A DNA stretch of 64,000 bases from Eutypella sp. D-1 (lineage: Eukaryota; Ascomycota; Sordariomycetes; Xylariales; Diatrypaceae), in assembly GCA_023313575.1 (NCBI GenBank), contig JAJTTP010000007.1, positions 1,178,001 to 1,242,000 on the forward strand, given 5' to 3'. Within the stretch, counting starts at the first letter, position 1, and each line of letters opens with the position of its first letter. The translations under genes and the position numbers were made by a program. Below the pieces are notes generated by a model. That model was not told the origin of the DNA and made no database searches. It saw nothing but the letters and a program-made list of their open reading frames with translations. This document shows positions 59,328-64,000 of this stretch, piece by piece.

Positions 59328-61278
59328 TGACGGAAAGGGGCCGAGCCGCATTCGAGTCTTCTTTCCTGCCATATCATGATTTTATGTTAATATTAATGTG
59401 GAGAGGATGTGGGTGGACGGGGTTTTTGATAACATCACTCCGAACTCTCGGGGGCTATGCGCTGAGGGACACCAGCTCTGAGGCGACATCCATCTCGGAA
59501 GTGCAACGATGAGAAAGGGGGGTTTCATCTAGTCCAGGCGTGATAAGGCAGATGAGTCTTACTACTGCTATATATGCACCGGGGCTTTGTATAACCCAGA
59601 TTATATCTTGTCTAAAATCTGGATTGCAATTTTGTGCCCTTAAGAGAGGCAACAACAAAGTTAATTAGCTCCCGGCGAAGTACTGAAGTGGTGGAAATTA
59701 GGAAACTCGTGTAAACGTCCTTTGACTCGGCTGCTTTGTCGATGATTGTTACCGAAGAATACGATAATGTACCATAATGAACAATAAAAATCCAACAAGA
59801 TCTGTCCTCTGCAATTGTAAACAGAAATTTTCTCCGAGACTCCTTCGCTCTCGTCTAGTGGTATATTACTTGACAGTATAATTCCAGCGCACCCCCATCT
59901 CTCGCTCCAGACATCTCCCGTAAATAGAACCGATAATCATATGCGTGAAGCCGCTACCCAGTCCCTTGGGTGCGCGGCATGTGTATACTGGGCTTGGAAA
60001 GTATAACGGTAGCTATTTATAGGAGCAACCCTTTTTGAAACCCGCATGCTAAGAGACGCATCGTTGCGCGGCGAAGGCTCTTGGCCCGCCGCCACCGGGT
60101 CATACGCACCAACCGATCTCCAGAGTCCAGCCGCAAGAGGGCGGCGCTATTCTCTGCCGAAGAACTACGCGCGTCCCTTCCGGCTCGTCAGCAATCCATG
60201 GATAGCGACGGCGCCCGCTCGGCAGCGCCTTCCCCCCCTTCACCTTGTGACCGCTTATTTTAGACAAGTCGTTCTTCGACGATGTATTATACGAGTAGAA
60301 GGCGGCGATGAACGGCTGGAGGGTGATTGCGGATTCGCCGAGACGGAAGGGGAAACATCGCCAAGGCGCTGCCGCGCCGCCAACCGAGACAGAGCTGTAT
60401 CACGCAGAAGCCATTGCGGGCGCGGCGTGCAGTGGGATCGTCCTTTCCTTATATATCTGTATGACGTATCGGTCCGATGTTGTATAGATATAATCATCGA
60501 GCAAATAGTCTTCTTACCGGACCATGCGGTTGATTAATACCGGTCACGGAACTGACGATGGACGTTGTCTCTGCGTAGTGGGAGAGTGACGGCCGCTACT
60601 CGCACACTCGTCAGTTGGCCCAGAACTCCCGGTGCGATCGAAGGCGTTGGCATTAGTAGGGAATCAATCGTACGTAAATGATATCACGGGACTGAGGCTT
60701 TAGGAAGCTATAAGTAACCTTAAGGATTCATCATGCACTTTTCTCCCGGGGACGAAACGGAGCAGAGATCGAGATAGAGAGAGGAAGAGATCGAGCCTGC
60801 GCCGCCAAGAACCCCCGTTTGTCTTGGGAGATGCGCTGTGGCGCACACCAGGGGTCTGCCCACCGCGTACGCACATATGCACGGGGGACGGCCCCGGGCT
60901 CACGGGATGCAATGTATCAGAAACAGCCGAGACTCTTGGATGGGAGGGGTTAAGAAGGCAAAGACTGTATGTATGGTAGAGACAATGACGGGAACATAAA
61001 TAACCGCCGCCTCTCACTTCCTCCTCGAGATATAGGATCTCAACAGCTCAGCTGCGGTGCCTTATAACTCAACGGGATATTCTACCCCTCGCCAAGCGTA
61101 TCGACCACGCCGCCCTCTATCCCCGGATAAGCCATTTGCCTCAACAAGTGTGGCGTTGACGAGGCTCTCTTCTCAGCCGATCCCCATCACACCAAATAGA
61201 GCACCCCCCACCCCCTCGGGCACTCCAACAGCCAAACTAGACACACACACTAAACCGGGGTGCCGGCGACCAGAGACG
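59328..61278. other. Intergenic region upstream of the secreted-peptide gene
   Basis: No gene is confidently supported. A GC-rich patch at 60046-60537 has overlapping open frames on both strands, the longest 163 codons from an ATG at 60046, without family resemblance. Confidence 0.5.
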
Positions 61279-61533
61279 ATGCGTATCTACTCGATCCTGA
61301 TTTCATCGTCGATTATGGCTCTCGCGGCAGCGGCGCCCGCAGGGGGAAGAGGGGCCGTCGCGCCCACGCCCGCGCCGCGGTTTCCGGCGGTGGGACCGCG
61401 CCAGTTCTACGACGGGCCCTGTGCGAACGAGGACTGCGGCGTCGACCGCGTCAACTGCCGCGCCGTGTCCAAGTGGTGCGTGCGGTACCCCTCGATCAGC
61501 GAGCCCGAGGGGTGCACGTGCAGCAGCCTGTAG
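61279..61533 (+). CDS. Small secreted cysteine-rich protein
   Basis: A predicted 84-residue secreted peptide. The ATG at 61279 is followed by a classic signal peptide (MRIYSILISSSIMALAAAAP, cleavage likely near residue 20). The mature part has a Pro/Ala/Gly-rich spacer, then six cysteines at 48, 53, 60, 67, 79 and 81 (GPCANEDCG, VNCRAVSKWCVRY, EGCTCSSL), enough for three disulfides. No hydrophobin pattern (no CC pairs) and no known toxin pattern is seen. Size, secretion signal and Cys content fit an apoplastic effector or antimicrobial-type peptide, but that is inference. The frame is open upstream of this ATG, so a longer N-terminus exists in principle. The signal peptide argues for this start. 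G+C at third positions is high, unlike the flanks, which supports coding. Confidence 0.72.
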   Translation: MRIYSILISSSIMALAAAAPAGGRGAVAPTPAPRFPAVGPRQFYDGPCANEDCGVDRVNCRAVSKWCVRYPSISEPEGCTCSSL

Positions 61534-61973
61534 GTGGTGGATAGGGGTTGCGGATCGGTGTGGGTGGATGGGTGGGTTTAGTTGGTTGGGTGGAGCGGAG
61601 TTGGGATCGATAGGCAGGGAGAGGTGCAGGATCGAGATCTCGGTGTGTTGGCAAGTTGGGTATGGCTGTCTTAGACGGAGGTCTGAGAGATAGGATCTTG
61701 TGTGTGCTGTGCGGATCCTCTCATCAATAGCAACTGAGCGAATAGTCGCGCATCAAACGTCAATATGTCATGGTAGATCGCAGACTGTCATTCAGGTTTC
61801 GACTTAGGGGCTGAATGTATTCGAACTAATTCTGCATTAGGCCACCAGGGAGCATCGCATAAATACATAGCTCGGAGGTATCAGGTGTGGTAGAAATAGG
61901 ATCCTCATTCCAAAGACACATCCGCCCTCACCTGGACCTATTAGAGAACTATAGTATACCTCCATTTCGATGG
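61534..61973. other. Intergenic between convergent genes
   Basis: 440 bp between the stop codons of the secreted-peptide gene (+) and caleosin (-). G+T-rich near 61540-61680, and no coding signal. Confidence 0.6.
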
Positions 61974-63081
61974 CTATGTAGACTTAACGCCGGCACGCCG
62001 GTCCGCTATCTTATAAAAGAGACTTCCATCGTAGATACCCCTGATATCTTCCTTCATCATCCGACCGTCAGCCGGCCACAGCATCAGATAAGTAGCAAAC
62101 CCTAAGGTTTTTGGTCACATTATCAGCTCCCTTCCATACTAAACATATCCTCTGCGTGCGCAGAACACAGCGTATTGGGGGGGGGGGGGGGGTTCCAGAC
62201 TCACACTCGAAGAATGCACCGCCCCAGCCTACGGGATCCAGGATGCACCGCTGCCCCTTCAGGACCTCCCAGATGTCCCGGATAGTGAGGTAGTCGCGGC
62301 CCTCCGCGTACTTGGCAAATACGTCCTCGAACTTCTGAGGCAGGAAGCGGCCCTCGGAGTCGTATGTGCCCGTGTCGCTGCCGTGCTTGTCCCTGTGGAT
62401 GCTGGCCAGGTAGATGCGGAAGAAGGGGTCCGGCAGCCGGTCCGGCAGCCAGCCCGGCGCCGTCGGGTACGAGAAATTACCGTGGATGATCAGCACGGAC
62501 ATCAGAGTCAAGAGGTACCCGAAGCCCAGCTTGCGGAACCCGACGAAGGTGTCCCAGGGCCAGATTATGCCGTCGTAGTCCTTCGAAACAAGTCAGTTGA
62601 TGCGCTCGTGCTAGCTAGCAGAGGAGAGGATGTCAGACCGAGTCGAAGAACTCGCAATGCTGTTGCAGTACCTTTTCAAGGCTTATTAGCTGACTCTCAA
62701 GGTACCGAGGGGTGCACCACTCTACTAACGGTTTTGTCCTTGTGCCGTTCCGCCCAGCTGTTCTCTGTCGTCCCTTTCGGCTTTTCGTAAGTTGCAGCGA
62801 CGTTGGCACGGGCGGTTCCTGTGCGCGGAATCCCCATGGATGAGTGAGTTGACCTGCGCCTAACAATTCGCTCTAAACAAGCCGGGATTTTAAGGAGCCC
62901 TACCTGTATGAGGCAGTCTCTGGTCGTCTTCGGGCTGGACGAACGGCCTCCTCTCCTGTGTCACGGGGACATCGGGGATCGAGGTTATCACGACCAGTGA
63001 GGATCGGGACTGTGCTGCCGGCATCCCTTCGGCGACTATCCTGACGGTTTTCGGAGGCATGTTCTCTAGTGTCTCTGGCAT
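61974..63081 (-). CDS. Caleosin (Ca-binding, heme peroxygenase family)
   Basis: Proposed model: complement(join(61974..62101,62205..62580,62639..62671,62730..62818,62904..63081)), 267 residues. Caleosins bind lipid droplets or membranes, and several are heme peroxygenases of fatty-acid hydroperoxides. Visible features are ERRPFVQP and VLQQHCEFFD, with His94 a conserved heme-ligand candidate. Next is a single EF-hand DSDYDGIIWPWD (99-110), then a hydrophobic segment (about 119-133) and a proline-rich knot (YPTAPGWLPDRLPDP). IHRDKHGSDTGTYD follows with the second conserved His, then FLPQKFEDVFAKY, DPVGWGGAFFEWF and DIRGIYDGSLFYKIADRRAG. Every exon join restores the family sequence. Introns are 103, 58, 58 and 85 nt from the 3' end of the gene inward. 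A start at Met8 (63060) is equally possible. A 12-bp tandem duplication adds LPDR to the knot. Confidence 0.95.
62177..62192 (-). repeat. G16 homopolymer (C16 in the transcript) in caleosin intron 4
   Basis: Sixteen G on the + strand lie in the last caleosin intron (62102-62204). In transcript sense this is C16 starting 12 nt after the GTGAGT donor. Confidence 0.9.
62428..62451 (-). repeat. 12-bp tandem duplication in caleosin exon 4
   Basis: Two adjacent copies of GTCCGGCAGCCG/A on the + strand encode LPDR-LPDP. Caleosins normally have a single such unit before FFRIY. Confidence 0.85.
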
Positions 63082-64000
63082 GACCTCGAAAGAAGGGATA
63101 TAATTGATGCAATAATTCCAAATCTTAATCACATGCGATGAAGCACAAAGCGCTTCTCTTCCATGGAAGAGAAAACTCTTTGATGCCCTCTGTGCCAGTC
63201 TCCTCGCATTGAGGCCGCAGTGACGTCATGATGATTATTTCGTAGCATCTCTTTCACTATGAGACGCGGACTTCTAAACGGTAAACCTTGTATGATGATG
63301 CCTTGAGTGCGGTTGGCTACCTCTACTTATCGCATGGCGGGTCCAAACAGAGTTGCTTGGCCTGCAGATATTGGAAGTTGAAGCCCATCGATTGTGGCTT
63401 GAGCGAATCATGAGATCATGTTCTTATTCTCGAACTAATTAATGCCTGGTAGCACCTCTAGAAATTCCTACATCACTGGTCTGATTCAACATGCATTGAT
63501 CAGGTTGCAGCAAGGGACATCCGTATTGAGCACTGGGCTACTCTGTTTATAAGACACTGAGGACGCCAAGCACGGCAGCTAAAATTCAAAGGCATGTATG
63601 TATGTAGCGCTTCTTTTCATAACCACGGCGAATGTAACAAGGCTCTTTCAAGATCCCTCCCCGAATTGTCGGCGTGAAGGTAAACCCAGCAGCTATGGCA
63701 TTGTGGCCATGTCATGGTATACTCAAAGCTGATGCCCAAATGTTATGCCATCTCCCTCGATTACAAAATTTTCAAGCTCGGGCGTATGCTGATTGTACCA
63801 TGATCTCAATATGCCCCGAGCTTTATTCTTTCTGACATGACGATCGATCCGGCCAGAGTCCAGCCCGAGAGACTAAAGAATTTAGTAAGCTGAAGCACGG
63901 GCGCGTAGCATATCTGAGCTCTTCGGCAGTGGCTTGAAGGAGCCAGCCAATCGGGAGCCCAAGACGTGAAATATGGCATGCAACCAATGCCCAAAGTCAG
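63082..64000. other. Upstream region of caleosin, no gene seen
   Basis: It contains the caleosin promoter. No coding exon is supported up to the window edge. Confidence 0.55.

Noticed and set aside
60046..60537. 163-codon ATG frame in a GC-rich patch
   Set aside because: Basic, Arg-rich product typical of GC-rich noise. Another open frame overlaps it on the same strand and one on the other. Kept only as a note in the intergenic entry.

Overview
The window looks like nuclear DNA of a filamentous ascomycete (Pezizomycotina, probably a Sordariomycete). The genes carry short introns (53-110 nt for most) with GT..AG ends and CTAAC/CTGAC/CTAAT branch sites. Several families are typical of these fungi: DUF8035, DUF8032, a PTH11/rhodopsin-like seven-helix protein, SUR7, a fungal GT31-type glycosyltransferase and a fungal caleosin. 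There are no operons and no rRNA or confident tRNA genes. I found no recognisable transposon gene and no CRISPR array.

Layout: 1-417 is the 3' end of a bleomycin hydrolase. 418-9580 is non-coding and ends in a long pyrimidine-rich leader. 9581-12340 is a DUF8035 protein gene. 12341-32778 is a 20-kb gene-poor stretch with one broken zinc-motif fragment (about 13353-13553) and one weak two-exon candidate (29388-30006). 32779-35584 is a four-exon gene whose protein carries two diverged copies of a DUF8032-like domain. 35585-41602 is non-coding with decayed coding-like patches. 41603-42304 is a small three-exon zinc-motif protein. 43916-44218 (-) is a possible 100-residue orphan. 44549-46737 is a 711-residue protein of unknown family. 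48710-50963 is a six-exon seven-helix protein with a 20-nt micro-exon. 51541-52914 (-) is an SAM-methyltransferase-like protein. 53526-54986 (-) is a Golgi-type glycosyltransferase. 58575-59327 is a SUR7-family protein. 61279-61533 is a small secreted cysteine-rich protein. 61974-63081 (-) is a five-exon caleosin.

The genes do not form an obvious pathway or biosynthetic cluster. Membrane and cell-surface functions are common in the last 16 kb (seven-helix receptor-like protein, SUR7, secreted cysteine-rich peptide, lipid-body caleosin, Golgi glycosyltransferase). The rest is very sparse, about eleven solid genes in 64 kb. The long spacers share a strongly over-represented palindrome, TACCTAGGTA, and many simple repeats.

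I did not find a convincing new multi-gene system. The best leads are the internally duplicated DUF8032-like protein, the unknown 711-residue protein, the 84-residue secreted peptide, the TACCTAGGTA palindrome, and matching C16 tracts just downstream of two donor sites. All exon models were made by eye from splice signals, phase and family similarity. None is backed by transcripts.
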